Shown: positions 1-9,033 of the stretch, piece after piece
Layout of the letters: each line of letters opens with the position of its first letter
How positions within the stretch are numbered: position 1 is the first letter of the stretch
NCBI RefSeq assembly: GCF_019633745.1
Contig: NZ_CP037968.1
Span: 558,001-622,000 of the forward strand
Direction of reading: 5' to 3'
From: Methanofollis formosanus
GTDB lineage: Archaea; Halobacteriota; Methanomicrobia; Methanomicrobiales; Methanofollaceae
Length of the DNA stretch: 64,000 bases
The notes under the pieces: model-generated
Seen by the model: the letters and a program-made list of their open reading frames with translations, nothing else
Databases searched by the model: none
What the model was told of the DNA's origin: nothing
Translations under genes and position numbers: made by a program

Positions 1-1011
1 GGCATACTCCACCCCTGCGATCTCCTCGAATGGGAAATCCTCGATCATCGAGATGGAGAGCATGTAAATGCTGATCCCATAGATGATGATCCCGATCGCC
101 CCGATGAAGAAGGGGAGGACGATCACCTTGCCGAGGTCGACGATCTCGTGAAGATAGACATCGATGATCTTGCCGATCGAAGCGGTGAGTCCCGCGACGG
201 TGAACCACCCGATCGCCCCGAAGGCGAAGGTCAGGATGTGGAGGAGGAAACCCTCCTCGGTATAGTAGGCAAGGAGACTGTTGAGGCCGATGATGATCCC
301 GACGATGATGAACAGGATCGCTGCGATATAGGAGACGAAGGTGATCCGTCCTCTATGCAACGCCGTCTGGAGCGAGTTGATGCTGTAACTGAAGAACTCG
401 TCCATCCCGAGCCCTTTGAAGAGCAGATACAGGCCAAGGGCCCCGACCACGATGATCGTCGCCCCTTCAGGGCGGCCGATCAGGTATGCCGTTGCATAGA
501 TGAGCATCGCAAGGCCCAGGGGTATGAGGACCATCCTGGCGATCTTGGGATCGTCGAGGAGTTTTTTGATGATATAGTAGGTCCCCTCGAGGTTGGGCAT
601 CTGGGTAACGATCACCCGCTGCACCCCGCTCACCACCATCCTCGACTGGACGATCGGGAGGACGTACTCATCCTCCGCACCGTCGGAGATGAGGATACAG
701 GACTCCGCACCGGTCGAATCGACGACTCCCATCAGGTCCGCGGCGATCTTGCGGTCGCCCTCGAGCATCTGCATGTGGTCGCCGGCGAGGAGGGCGACCT
801 CGACCGCCTCGCCCTTCTCGACCAGGGCGTCATAGGTCTTGACCGCCTGGAAAATGGCATTGACATCAGAGTCTTCGGGGTCTGCAAGGCCCAGCGCCTC
901 CGCAGCCTTCAGACATGCCTCCCTCCCGACCACCGGGCTCCTGACGTTGGCCTTGAACCCAAGGTCGTCGTCCCGATCGACGCAGAGGATGAGTGTCGTG
1001 CCGTCAGCCAT
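1..1011 (-). CDS. DUF373 family membrane protein (C-terminus beyond window)
   Basis: The frame is open from the ATG at 1011 to the window edge, giving 337 codons without a stop, so the C-terminus is missing. The N-terminal half, roughly residues 1-145, is a soluble alpha/beta region that opens with ADGTTLILCVDRDDD. The second half carries about six hydrophobic segments. This arrangement matches the archaeal DUF373 family of predicted membrane proteins, whose function is unknown. A TATA-like element (CCATTTATTAC on the minus strand, near 1045) lies about 26 bases before a start near 1019, so the leader would be very short. The gene is upstream of nothing else visible on its strand. The family assignment is from recognition of the N-terminus and topology. 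Confidence 0.8.
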   Translation of the reverse strand, partial: MADGTTLILCVDRDDDLGFKANVRSPVVGREACLKAAEALGLADPEDSDVNAIFQAVKTYDALVEKGEAVEVALLAGDHMQMLEGDRKIAADLMGVVDSTGAESCILISDGAEDEYVLPIVQSRMVVSGVQRVIVTQMPNLEGTYYIIKKLLDDPKIARMVLIPLGLAMLIYATAYLIGRPEGATIIVVGALGLYLLFKGLGMDEFFSYSINSLQTALHRGRITFVSYIAAILFIIVGIIIGLNSLLAYYTEEGFLLHILTFAFGAIGWFTVAGLTASIGKIIDVYLHEIVDLGKVIVLPFFIGAIGIIIYGISIYMLSISMIEDFPFEEIAGVEYA

Positions 1012-1070
1012 TGAGAAGGTACGTTGTTTTCAAAGTAATAAATGGTTGCGAAGAGACAGAAAAAAGGGTA

Positions 1071-1934
1071 TTAAATAAGTTTGGAACGCTGCAGGAGAAG
1101 AATGTCCTCGGTGGTAAGCTTCTCGCCGCCCTTGAAGAGCTCGAAGATCCGCTCTGCTTCCTGGCGGACCTGCCGCTGCTCCTTGGTGACCTTCGACTTC
1201 TTCTTCTTGTTGTGCAGGCCGGAGATGACCTTGTCGTAGTCACGGAGTTCCTTCTGGCAGGCGATGAAGGCCTGGTGTTCCTCGTCGGCAGACTCCTGGG
1301 CCTCGACAAAGGCCTTGTGCTCGGCGTCGGCGCTCTCGCGGGACTGGTCGGCCTTGCGGTAGAACTCAACCATCTGGTCGTGGTGGTTCTGGGCGAGTTC
1401 GGCGACTTCGGTCACCCTGTCGTGGATGTCGGACGCCTCTTTGCGCAGGTCGCGGGCAGACTGGAGCTTGGTCTTGAGGTCCTTGTTCTGCTCAAGTTCG
1501 TCTTCCTGCTCCTTGATGGCGGCCTTCATCTGCTTGATCTTGTCGATCAGTTCCCGCTCTTTGTCGGTGGAGAAGACCTCGGTCTGCTGCCGAAACTCCA
1601 TCGACTCGATCTGGCGCTGGAGTTCCTTGACGCTTGAGTTGCGCTTGAAGGAGGAGTGTTCCTTCTTGAAAGACTCGATCTCGCCAAAGTACTCGTTCGC
1701 CTGGGCGTTGAGCTCGTTCCTCTGAACCTTCAGCTCCTTGACCTCGGTGTTGTATTTGTCACGGAGCTCCTTGTTCTTCTGGGCTTCCTCCACGAACTCG
1801 CGGGTCTGGCCGTTGAGTTTATTTCGCTCCTTGGCGTGGGAACTGGCGAGGGCGTTCAGTTCGTTCCGCCGGTTTTTGTGCTGTTCAGACTCGGAAAGAG
1901 CTTTCTTTCTTTTTTCGATCAGTTCATCCAACAT
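1071..1934 (-). CDS. archaeal coiled-coil protein
   Basis: This is a 287-residue, highly charged protein that is almost entirely predicted coiled coil, rich in Lys, Glu, Gln and Asn with regular heptad spacing. No membrane segment or catalytic motif is visible. Such proteins are widespread in Euryarchaeota and are often mislabelled as phosphoserine phosphatases, although they lack the HAD motifs of that family. They are better called coiled-coil proteins, with a structural role inferred only from shape. A TATA box (CTCTATACAAC on the minus strand, about 1964-1973) places transcription start near 1942, a few bases before the ATG at 1934. The stop is 59 bases before the DUF373 gene, which has its own TATA. 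Confidence 0.75.
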   Translation of the reverse strand: MLDELIEKRKKALSESEQHKNRRNELNALASSHAKERNKLNGQTREFVEEAQKNKELRDKYNTEVKELKVQRNELNAQANEYFGEIESFKKEHSSFKRNSSVKELQRQIESMEFRQQTEVFSTDKERELIDKIKQMKAAIKEQEDELEQNKDLKTKLQSARDLRKEASDIHDRVTEVAELAQNHHDQMVEFYRKADQSRESADAEHKAFVEAQESADEEHQAFIACQKELRDYDKVISGLHNKKKKSKVTKEQRQVRQEAERIFELFKGGEKLTTEDILLLQRSKLI

Positions 1935-1959
1935 GCTTTACCAATCCTCAAATCTCGGT

Positions 1960-2008
1960 ACCAGTTGTATAGAGCCACCGGGTCTGGTGATGCGCGGGCG
2001 GTGCCCGC
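1960..2008 (-). promoter_or_regulatory. promoter of the coiled-coil gene with an upstream hairpin
   Basis: A minus-strand TATA box at about 1964-1973 is correctly spaced for the ATG at 1934. Just upstream, 1994-2008 is a perfect inverted repeat, GCGGGC-GGT-GCCCGC, which could be a regulator site or a terminator-like hairpin. The rest of the 1935-2299 gap shows no convincing gene. Its right part (2190-2230) is AT-rich and lies downstream of ftsZ. Confidence 0.45.
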
Positions 2009-2299
2009 AGGAACGTGAGGTGAAACAAAAGAAATGATACAACAAAAGATGCCATACGGAACAGAGACAGTTCTCTGTGTCCTGTGCTCACAACGCTGTA
2101 CATTGATGTTCAACTCCGATACCCTCTGGTGCATACGGCATGTTCATCTGCCTGTTGCACCGTGGCGATCCGCGGTGGGATATACCAGGATTTCTAATAA
2201 TTAACGTCATCGTCACTATTAAGCATTTCGTTTGGGGCGTGCGGGCGGAACGCGGTATCGGGAGTGCCGAAAAAAGAGGGGGTTGCAGGGTTATGCCGA

Positions 2300-3445
2300 T
2301 CAGAGGAAGTCGATCAGGTGCCCGCTGGTCTTGTCCTGTGCAAAGGTCCGCTGCGGGGCCGCCTGCTGTCTCGCACGCGGGGCCGGTTCGCGGGAGGCCT
2401 GGAACCCGGCATGGGCGCCGCCGAGGATCTGCGCGCTCTTGACGCCAGTCATGATAGCCATGACCCTGACCTTGCCCTCATAGTCATTGTTCACCCGTGC
2501 GCCCCAGATGACGTCGGCATGGGAGTCGAGTTCATAGGTGAGAGAACTGGCGATCTCCTCGGCGTCCTGGAGGGTGAGATCGCTACCGCCGGTGATGTGG
2601 ATGAGGCTGCCGGTGGCACCCCGGTAGTCGATGTCAAGGAGCGGATGGGAGAGACACTCGTGGACGACGCTCTCGGCCTTGTTCTGCTGCTTGCTCTCAC
2701 CGACGAGCATGCAGGCGACGCCACCCTTGCTCATGATCGCCCGGACGTCCGCGTAGTCGATATTGATGAGTGAAGGCTGGGTGATCGTCTCTGAGATCCC
2801 TTTCACCGTCTCGGCGATGAGCTGGTCCATCACCGAGAAGGCCTGACCAAGGGGGAGATTGGGCACATATTTGATAAGCCGGTTGTTGTCGAGGACGATG
2901 ACCGAGTCGGCGTTGTTGGCGAGTTGCTGGAGACCTTCCTCCGCGCGCAGCAGTCTGGCCTTCTCCACCTGGAAGGGGTAACTGACCATGCCGACGACGA
3001 TCGCGCCCTGTTCTTTTGCGATCTGGGCCACGACCGGAGCCACGCCGGTACCGGTACCGCCGCCCATACCGGCCGTGATGAAACAGAGGTCTGCGGTTGC
3101 AAGGAGTTTCTCCAGGGTCGGGCGCGCCATCTCCGCTGCCCGCCGGCCGACGTCGGGGAACCCGCCTGCGCCGAGGCCCTTGGTGAGAGATTTACCGATG
3201 AGGACACGCTTGTCGGCCTGAATCATGTCCAGGTGCTGCTTATCGGTATTGACGGCGATCGTCTCCGCCCCGTTGACCTGCATGTGGTAGAGCCGGTTGA
3301 TCGTATTGTTGCCGGCGCCGCCGCAGCCGACGATGACGATCCTGGGCTGGCCGAGGAAATCGTCCTCATCACCGATAATGCCTTCATTATATCGAGTTTG
3401 TTCCATTTCGGCATTCTTCAATGCCTCGTTGATGATGGTCTGCAT
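2300..3445 (-). CDS. ftsZ: cell division GTPase FtsZ
   Basis: This 381-residue protein is the tubulin-like GTPase that polymerises at mid-cell. The Rossmann-like GTP-binding region starts at about residue 34 ([12 protein letters not shown]). The tubulin signature GMGGGTGTG lies at 126-134 and the T7 catalytic loop NIDYAD at 228-233. The end HLIDFL resembles the conserved FtsZ C-terminal peptide that binds membrane anchors. The ATG at 3445 is preferred over the in-frame TTG at 3448, because a strong ribosome site GGAGG sits 7 bases before it. The 10-base gap after the CdrS-like gene indicates a cdrS-ftsZ operon. The N-terminal extension and [17 protein letters not shown] segment resemble the archaeal FtsZ1 group. 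Confidence 0.95.
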   Translation of the reverse strand: MQTIINEALKNAEMEQTRYNEGIIGDEDDFLGQPRIVIVGCGGAGNNTINRLYHMQVNGAETIAVNTDKQHLDMIQADKRVLIGKSLTKGLGAGGFPDVGRRAAEMARPTLEKLLATADLCFITAGMGGGTGTGVAPVVAQIAKEQGAIVVGMVSYPFQVEKARLLRAEEGLQQLANNADSVIVLDNNRLIKYVPNLPLGQAFSVMDQLIAETVKGISETITQPSLINIDYADVRAIMSKGGVACMLVGESKQQNKAESVVHECLSHPLLDIDYRGATGSLIHITGGSDLTLQDAEEIASSLTYELDSHADVIWGARVNNDYEGKVRVMAIMTGVKSAQILGGAHAGFQASREPAPRARQQAAPQRTFAQDKTSGHLIDFL

Positions 3446-3455
3446 CAAAATCCTC

Positions 3456-3632
3456 CTAAACCTTCACTGACACCTGGTCGCTCTCCCGCAACGCCCGGTC
3501 ACCACGCTTCTCGACAAGGTCCCGTACCGCGTGCCGTACCGCCTCGGACACCGTGGGAAACTCACCGCTATCGACAAGCCGCTGAAGCATTTCGACCTGC
3601 TGTTTCGGAAGTCTGATCGTGATCCGCTCCAT
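3456..3632 (-). CDS. cdrS: CdrS-like ribbon-helix-helix regulator
   Basis: This small protein has 58 residues and starts [20 protein letters not shown]. That is a ribbon-helix-helix DNA-binding domain: the strand ITIRLP contacts the major groove and the two helices dimerise. The ATG at 3632 is chosen because TGAGG lies upstream and the RHH strand begins right after it; a longer reading would add a non-homologous tail. In haloarchaea the short RHH protein CdrS is cotranscribed with ftsZ and controls cell-division genes. The same adjacency here, 10 bases before ftsZ, supports the same role in this methanogen. Inverted repeats in its 5' leader suggest autoregulation, which is inference. Confidence 0.85.
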   Translation of the reverse strand: MERITIRLPKQQVEMLQRLVDSGEFPTVSEAVRHAVRDLVEKRGDRALRESDQVSVKV

Positions 3633-3658
3633 CTTCTTCCTCAGGGGAGATCTGACAT

Positions 3659-3760
3659 TTGGCAGACAAAGGTATGCCAATTGTCAGACAGAAAGATGCT
3701 ATCTGTCTGATCGCTGCACCAGTTGATTGAGTTAACAATAGCATGGTATAAAAATATTTT
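3659..3760 (-). promoter_or_regulatory. cdrS-ftsZ promoter with two candidate operators
   Basis: A minus-strand TATA box (TATTTTTATA, 3747-3756) predicts a transcript start near 3725 and a leader of about 90 bases. Inside that leader are two inverted repeats. One is TCAGACAG-N11-CTGTCTGA (3684-3710) and the other is TTGGCA-N10-TGCCAA (3659-3680). Extra TCTGACA/CAGACA half-sites surround them. Their position just after the start site fits repression by a dimeric regulator such as the CdrS-like product. Confidence 0.55.
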
Positions 3761-3786
3761 GAATTGTTTTTTTCGCAAGGAGTATT

Positions 3787-3808
3787 CTTATATGGCATGG
3801 AATGCCAA
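3787..3808 (+). promoter_or_regulatory. cobD-cobY promoter with inverted repeat
   Basis: A TATA-like element (CTTATATGG, about 3787-3795) is followed by the inverted repeat TGGCA-N5-TGCCA (3793-3807), which overlaps its edge. The half-sites are the same as in one of the cdrS leader repeats but with different spacing. A shared regulator is possible but not shown. Confidence 0.4.
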
Positions 3809-3830
3809 ATCTGCGTGAAAACGTGTCGAT

Positions 3831-4829
3831 ATGACCTCGCATATACCAGACAAGATGGTCCACGGCGGGACGGTGCGGTGGTATACGAAGCATTCAGAGA
3901 TAGATCTCCTTGATTTCAGTGCGAGTATCAATCCCTTCCCTCCCATCGCCACGGTCACCCCTCCGGATGAGGACGCGATCACCTCCTATCCCGACGATCG
4001 GTATGAGGAACTGAAGGAAGCCATCGCCATACACTTCAGGAGATCGCCAGAGGAGGTCACCCTGGGCAACGGTTCGGTCGAGGTGATCCGCACCTTCTGT
4101 GCCGCCACCCTCGGTCCGGGCATGCGCGCCGCCATCATCCCCCCGACCTTCGGGGAGTACGAGATGGGAGTGCACCTTGCCGGGGGGGCGGTCACCACCG
4201 ATCCCGGCGACGCCGCGGTCAGGTTCCTCTGCAACCCCAACAACCCGGACGGTACGCTCACCAGCCGCGACGCGGTGCTCGCCCTCCTCGACGACCTCCC
4301 CGACGGCCAGCGGCTCTTTGTCGACGAGGCCTTCATCGAACTCGCCGATCCGACTGAGAGCGTCTCCGATATACGCCACCCGGCGCTCTTTGTTTCCAGG
4401 TCGATCACCAAGTCCTTCGCCGTCCCCGGCCTGCGCTTCGGCTTCGGCCTCGGCGACCCCGACCTCGTCGCCGACCTCGAGGCCCGCCGCCTCCCCTGGA
4501 CGGTCAATGCCTGGGCCGAGGCCTTCGCGCTCCGTGCCCTCCGCCATATTGACGACCTCGCCGAGTCCAGGCGGTTGATCCGGGAAGAGCGGGCGCGGCT
4601 CATCCATGAACTCCGGGCCCTCGGCCTCGCTCCGTATCCCTCAGCGGCCAACTACCTCCTGATCCCTCTCCCCTGCCCGGCCCCGGTGCTGGCCGCGGCC
4701 ATGATAATACAGGGCATCCTGGTGCGGGACTGCACCTCCTTCGGTCTTCCCGATGCGATCCGGGTGGCGGTGCGGCGACGGGACGAGAACAGGAAACTCG
4801 TGGAGGCCCTCGCCGGATGCTTGCCCTGA
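3831..4829 (+). CDS. cobD: CobD-like threonine-phosphate decarboxylase / aminotransferase
   Basis: This 332-residue protein is a fold-type I PLP enzyme. Landmarks are the N-terminal HGGTV and LDFSASINPFPP segments, the cofactor-ring region CNPNNPDG, the DEAFIELAD aspartate that pairs with the pyridine nitrogen, and SRSITKSFAVPGLRFG with the Schiff-base lysine. HGG near the start and the SASINP motif favour CobD (L-threonine-O-3-phosphate decarboxylase, which makes the aminopropanol phosphate arm of cobamides) over the related histidinol-phosphate aminotransferase. The last 13 bases overlap cobY, which acts in the same nucleotide-loop assembly pathway, and this supports the CobD call. Confidence 0.82.
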   Translation: MTSHIPDKMVHGGTVRWYTKHSEIDLLDFSASINPFPPIATVTPPDEDAITSYPDDRYEELKEAIAIHFRRSPEEVTLGNGSVEVIRTFCAATLGPGMRAAIIPPTFGEYEMGVHLAGGAVTTDPGDAAVRFLCNPNNPDGTLTSRDAVLALLDDLPDGQRLFVDEAFIELADPTESVSDIRHPALFVSRSITKSFAVPGLRFGFGLGDPDLVADLEARRLPWTVNAWAEAFALRALRHIDDLAESRRLIREERARLIHELRALGLAPYPSAANYLLIPLPCPAPVLAAAMIIQGILVRDCTSFGLPDAIRVAVRRRDENRKLVEALAGCLP

Positions 4830-5446
4830 TCCTGGCCGGCGGCCGGGGTTCCAGGCTCAACATGGGCGAGAAGCCGCTGGTGACCATCTGCGGCCGACCG
4901 ATGATCGAGTACGTCCTCGATGCCTTCGCCCTGGCCGGGTGCGAGACGATGGTCGTCGCCTCCCCGCAGACGCCGTACACCAGAAACTGGTGCCGGGCCC
5001 ACGGGATCGCGCTCTACTCGGCAGGCGCCCGCGGGTATGTCGCGGACATCGTCGAGGCCGTCACCGAACTCGGCGAAGAGGGGCCGGTCGTCACCTCGGT
5101 CTCTGACATCCCCTGCATCACCCCCGACCTCGTGGCCCGCGTGCAGGAGACCTACCTGGAGGCAGGCACCCCGGCCCTCTCCACCTGGGTGCCGGCGGCA
5201 CGCTGTACCGGTTCGGCGCTGCGGCTCTCGTATCAGGAATGCATCGACGGCGTCGCCACCTGCCCGGCAGGCGTGAACATCCTCCTCGGTGCCAGGATCG
5301 CGGAGGAGCAGGAGGAATATCGCCTGCTCGTCGACGACCCGGCCCTCGGACTCAACGTCAACACGCGCGCCGATCTCGCCCTCGCGGCGCGCCGGCTCTG
5401 CCCGGACGCCACAGGCGTATCCTGGAGTTCCGGGCACGAATCCTGA
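4817..5446 (+). CDS. cobY: GTP:adenosylcobinamide-phosphate guanylyltransferase
   Basis: This 209-residue nucleotidyltransferase transfers GMP from GTP to adenosylcobinamide phosphate, the archaeal replacement of bacterial CobU. The N-terminus LALILAGGRGSRLNMGEKPL is the GT-A type nucleotide loop with the catalytic lysine. Later segments match CobY: SVSDIPCI (metal-site aspartate), PAGVNIL and LNVNTRADL near the end. The gene overlaps cobD by 13 bases, so the two are translationally coupled and probably share one promoter. Confidence 0.88.
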   Translation: MLALILAGGRGSRLNMGEKPLVTICGRPMIEYVLDAFALAGCETMVVASPQTPYTRNWCRAHGIALYSAGARGYVADIVEAVTELGEEGPVVTSVSDIPCITPDLVARVQETYLEAGTPALSTWVPAARCTGSALRLSYQECIDGVATCPAGVNILLGARIAEEQEEYRLLVDDPALGLNVNTRADLALAARRLCPDATGVSWSSGHES

Positions 5447-5494
5447 ATTTTATCCTTCAGAAACCATATTAACCTGCACAGTCGAAATCTGTCT

Positions 5495-6733
5495 ATGCAA
5501 GCTTCCCGGGAGATAGAACTGGAAGGGCATATCATCGACTCGGGCGTCATGACGATGGTCATGGACCGGGTCATGGATATGGGCGGGGATTTTGAGACCC
5601 TCGTCTTCGATATCGGGAAGAAAAAGACCGACACCAGTTATGCACGCCTCCGGGTGAGTGCCCGGGACGAGGGCCAGCTCGAGGCGATCCTCAGCGAACT
5701 CTTCAGGCTCGGGGCCCACCTCCCGGTCTCCACCGACGCCAGGCTCGTCCCGGCGGAGGGCGACCGGATCGTTCCCAAGGGTTTCTACTCGACGACCAAC
5801 CACCCGACCTGGATCAAGTTCAGGAACGAGTGGATCCCGGTCGAAGACCTGGAGATGGACTGCCTCCTGGTCGTCGACCCCGAAGAGAAGCGGGCCTTCT
5901 GCACCCCCCTCTCCAAGCTCAAAAAGGGCGACTGCGTCGTCGTCGGCGACGACGGCGTCAAGGTCGAGTTTCCCCAGCGGCCGCGCGAAGGGAGCACGTT
6001 CGAGTTCATGCACGGGACCGTCTCGTCCGAACGCCCCTCGGAAACGCTTATCGAGAAGATCGCCAGCGAGATCCTGGAGATCAAGCGCGAGAACGGCAAG
6101 ATCGTCCTGGTCGGCGGCCCGGCGATCATCCATGCCGGCGGCGGGGCGGCCCTGGCCGGGATCATCCGCGACGGCTACATCGACACGCTCTTCGCGGGCA
6201 ACGCCCTGGCCACCCACGACATTGAGTTCAACCTCTTCGGGACGTCCCTGGGGATGAACATCAAGACGGCGAAACTCGTCACCGGCGGGCACAAACACCA
6301 CATCTATGCCATCTCCGAGGTGATGCGGGCGGGTTCGATCAAGGACGCCGTCGAGCAGGGCGTCATCACCGGCGGCGTGATGTACGAGTGCGTGAAGCGG
6401 GACGTCCCCTTCGTCCTCGCGGGTTCGATCCGGGACGACGGGCCCCTGCCCGACGTCATCACCGACGTGATGGTGGCCCAGGACCGGATGCGCGAGCACC
6501 TCCGCGGGGCAAAGATGGTGTTGATGGTCTCGACGCTCCTCCACTCGGTGGCGGTCGGCAACTGCCTGCCTTCCCAGGTGAAGACGATCTGCGTGGACAT
6601 CAACCCGGCCTCGGTGACCAAACTGATGGACCGCGGCACCTCGCAGGCGATCGGGGTCGTCTCGGACGCGGGCACCTTCTTCCCGATGCTCGCGAGAAAA
6701 CTGGAAGAACTCTCAGAAAAAGTCAGCGAGTAA
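5495..6733 (+). CDS. TIGR00300-family archaeal ornithine cyclodeaminase-like protein
   Basis: The product has 412 residues. The N-terminal part (about 1-100, starting REIELEGHIIDSGVMT) is the domain known as the LOR/SDH conserved region. The C-terminal part has Rossmann-like features, including IVLVGGPAIIHAGGG and the GGHKHHIY and CVDINPASV segments. This architecture defines the TIGR00300 family, for which ornithine cyclodeaminase activity making proline from ornithine has been assigned in methanogens. A TATA box (ATATTAAC centred near 5470) lies 25 bases before the ATG, so the transcript is probably leaderless. Its stop overlaps the end of the convergent RaSEA gene by 11 bases. Confidence 0.8.
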   Translation: MQASREIELEGHIIDSGVMTMVMDRVMDMGGDFETLVFDIGKKKTDTSYARLRVSARDEGQLEAILSELFRLGAHLPVSTDARLVPAEGDRIVPKGFYSTTNHPTWIKFRNEWIPVEDLEMDCLLVVDPEEKRAFCTPLSKLKKGDCVVVGDDGVKVEFPQRPREGSTFEFMHGTVSSERPSETLIEKIASEILEIKRENGKIVLVGGPAIIHAGGGAALAGIIRDGYIDTLFAGNALATHDIEFNLFGTSLGMNIKTAKLVTGGHKHHIYAISEVMRAGSIKDAVEQGVITGGVMYECVKRDVPFVLAGSIRDDGPLPDVITDVMVAQDRMREHLRGAKMVLMVSTLLHSVAVGNCLPSQVKTICVDINPASVTKLMDRGTSQAIGVVSDAGTFFPMLARKLEELSEKVSE

Positions 6734-7718
6734 GGGGCATGCACCAGGGGCGTTCGTGCTCCATGACATACTCCCACTCTTTTTTGCACCCGCACTCCAC
6801 CTCGTCGAGGAGGGCGCGGACCAGTTCCACGTCGCCGGTGAGGGCGAAGTCGTTGATCCCCTGCACGAGTTCGCGGTCGCAGGTCCCGCAGTTGTGCGGC
6901 CCCCGCGTCGCACCGCCGCCGACAGGATCGCAGAAGACCGGGACGTCGCCGGATATGTCCGCGAGCACCTCGAGGATGGACCAGAGGTACGGTGGACGGT
7001 AGGTGCGTTCCTTCCAGGCCTTCTCCAGTTCGGTGCCCCGCTGGACGGTGCAGGCATTCATCGAGATCATCCCGCAGTACGGGGTCACCTCCCGGATCGA
7101 TTTCTTCATGTCCTCGACCGCTTCCTTCTCGGTGAGGAACATCGGTTTGAGGAGGAGATAACCCTTCACCCCGGCCCCGGCCGCCTGTGCACGCCTCGAG
7201 GCGGCGATGAAGTCGGCGAAGGTGAAGCCCTTCCTGATCGACTTCTCCCTGATCGCGTCGTCGGTCGTCTCCAGGCCGACGGCGATATGGAGCGGGGTCT
7301 CATAGGCCCCGGTGTCGAGGGCGGCGACCATCGCTGCCGTGCCCTCTTCCTCGACGTACTCGGGACGGGTCTCGACGACGACGACTTTGCCGGCAAAGGC
7401 CCGGCAGACGTCCTCCCTGAAGGCCGGAGGCACCTCGACGGGGTCGAGGAAACTCCCTGAGGTGAAGATCTTCACCATCTGCACGCTCGCGAGGTCGAAG
7501 TGCTCCTCCACCCAGGCGAGTTGCCCGCGCATCTGCGCGAGGATCTCCTCCGGGGATGCTCCAAAATAGCCTTCGAACCGGTATCCGCACATCAGACACC
7601 GGCGATACGAGCATCCGCCACTCTTGAAGATGACGGTGAGTGAATCGAGAACCGAACCCTCATATCGGTCCTTTCCCTTCCACGCCGCCAGGGGTTTAAT
7701 CGGCTCCATAGATACCAT
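6723..7718 (-). CDS. archaeosine synthase-associated radical SAM protein RaSEA
   Basis: This 331-residue radical SAM protein carries the cluster motif CSYRRCLMCGY at residues 36-46. Other landmarks are VKIFTSGSFLDP, VETRPEYV and the AVGLETTDD segment, followed by a Cys-rich C-terminus (HNCGTCDRELVQGIND). These match TIGR01210, the partner of ArcS that completes archaeosine (G+) at position 15 of archaeal tRNA. The start is uncertain. Two ATGs (7718 and 7709) precede the conserved PIKPLAAWKGKD segment, and a longer frame would run into the divergent gene. The intergenic space to that gene is only 28 bases. Confidence 0.85.
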   Translation of the reverse strand: MVSMEPIKPLAAWKGKDRYEGSVLDSLTVIFKSGGCSYRRCLMCGYRFEGYFGASPEEILAQMRGQLAWVEEHFDLASVQMVKIFTSGSFLDPVEVPPAFREDVCRAFAGKVVVVETRPEYVEEEGTAAMVAALDTGAYETPLHIAVGLETTDDAIREKSIRKGFTFADFIAASRRAQAAGAGVKGYLLLKPMFLTEKEAVEDMKKSIREVTPYCGMISMNACTVQRGTELEKAWKERTYRPPYLWSILEVLADISGDVPVFCDPVGGGATRGPHNCGTCDRELVQGINDFALTGDVELVRALLDEVECGCKKEWEYVMEHERPWCMPLTR

Positions 7719-7746
7719 TAACACTTCATTCGTTGATCTTTTACCT

Positions 7747-8853
7747 ATGAAAAGGGTTGTTCTCCCCCTTATCGGTCTGCTCTGTCTCCTCCTTCTTACG
7801 GGATCGGCATCAGCAGCGTTCATAAAGATCGAGGCCCCCCCCTCGGTCAATGCAGGCCAGCCTCTCGAGGTTACCGGCACAACGACGTCCGTCAACCCTG
7901 GCTACACCTTCGATGTCGTCCTCTATAACACCGGCGGCAGCAAGTCGGAACTCGACCGCAAGCAGGTGATCGTCCAGGAGGACGGAAACTTCACGATCGA
8001 CTTCGAGACCGACGACCTGAAGAGCGGGACGTACTCGGTCGAAGTCACGCCGAAGGGCGAGAATATCTTCGGCGGGAGTTCGAAGATGATCAAGATCTTC
8101 AATGTGGTGAACCGCAACGACGACCTCACCGTTACCTCACCGTCCTCTCAGGAGTTCGACGGCACCCTCACCGTCGCCGGGAAGATCAAGAACTATGCCG
8201 ACGGCGGTGTCCGCCTGACGGTCACGGGTTCGGGCAAGAAAACGGTCTATGGTCCCACCTGGATCACCACCAGACAGGGTGCGTTCTCCGAAGAGGTGCC
8301 GATCACCTCGGGCGGGCGCTATGTGGTCGAGGTGATGGACAACACCAGTTACATCTGGAAGACCGACTTTACGGTGACCGGCGGGATCGTCACCAGCACG
8401 CCCACGCCTCGCCCCTCGGACGAGCAGCCTGCGGGCGCGGTCTACTCGGCCGCCGCTCCGGCCTCCCGCGAGGCCCCGGCCTACTTTGCCGTCGAGACGA
8501 GAGGCGGCGAGGTGACCATCGCCACCTCCTCGGGCATCGACTGGGTGCTGGAGTACATCGACACGGACGGCACAAAGACGATGGTCAACGAGCGGGGCGC
8601 CTCGGCCCCTGAGTCGGTCACCTTCGACGCCGACGCCGGCACGGTCTACGTGAAGGTCACTCCGCAGCTCTACACCGACGAGGGCACGGTGACCGTCACC
8701 GCCGAGAACGTCCGCTCGGTCGCGGCCGACCTCTCGGTCGCCGGGAAGTTCGGCGACGCCGTCCCCGAGCCGACGACCCAGAGCCCCCTCCCGCTCTGGC
8801 CGGTCTGTGCAGCACTGGCGCTGGGCGCCGTCCTCTTCTTCAGGCGGGCGTGA
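7747..8853 (+). CDS. secreted surface protein with C-terminal membrane anchor
   Basis: The product has 368 residues. Residues 1-23 are a signal peptide (Lys-Arg, long Leu run, SASA-A cleavage region). The body is beta-rich with Ig-like segments, such as INAG/VNAGQPLEVTGTT and the repeated TVTVT stretches. A Pro/Thr linker near residue 215 (TPTPRPSDEQP) is followed by a second domain. The C-terminus has a hydrophobic helix, LWPVCAALALGAVLFF, followed by RRA, which is a membrane anchor. I recognise no specific function; the shape is that of methanogen cell-envelope proteins. The ATG at 7747 is chosen over upstream in-frame starts because the signal peptide begins there. Confidence 0.75.
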   Translation: MKRVVLPLIGLLCLLLLTGSASAAFIKIEAPPSVNAGQPLEVTGTTTSVNPGYTFDVVLYNTGGSKSELDRKQVIVQEDGNFTIDFETDDLKSGTYSVEVTPKGENIFGGSSKMIKIFNVVNRNDDLTVTSPSSQEFDGTLTVAGKIKNYADGGVRLTVTGSGKKTVYGPTWITTRQGAFSEEVPITSGGRYVVEVMDNTSYIWKTDFTVTGGIVTSTPTPRPSDEQPAGAVYSAAAPASREAPAYFAVETRGGEVTIATSSGIDWVLEYIDTDGTKTMVNERGASAPESVTFDADAGTVYVKVTPQLYTDEGTVTVTAENVRSVAADLSVAGKFGDAVPEPTTQSPLPLWPVCAALALGAVLFFRRA

Positions 8854-8877
8854 GCGCCTTTCGGCGCATATCTTTTT
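8854..8877 (+). terminator. hairpin-plus-T terminator
   Basis: GCGCC-TTTC-GGCGC (8854-8867) forms a short perfect stem directly after the stop codon and is followed by ATATC and a run of six T. The T run also forms part of the TATA box (TTTTTTATGC) of the tRNA-Ser gene, which starts about 30 bases later. Confidence 0.6.
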
Positions 8878-8907
8878 TATGCGCGGCCTGCCAATATGGT
8901 ATGGCAA

Positions 8908-8991
8908 GCCGGGATAGTCTAGTCCGGTAAGGCGACGGCCTTGAAAGCCGTTGGTGTCCGCACCTCGGGAGTTCAAATCTCCCTCCCGGCG
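8908..8991 (+). tRNA. tRNA-Ser (anticodon UGA)
   Basis: The acceptor arms GCCGGGA (8908-8914) and TCCCGGC (8984-8990) pair perfectly, with discriminator G. The anticodon stem ACGGC/GCCGT encloses the loop CTTGAAA with anticodon TGA at 8942-8944. A long variable arm makes it a class II tRNA, as expected for serine. The T arm contains GTTCAAATC. No intron is seen and CCA is not encoded. A TATA box lies about 30 bases upstream. Confidence 0.97.
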
Positions 8992-9033
8992 CTTTTGAAA
9001 TTGGGTCAAATCTCTCCTATAAATCATTATATC

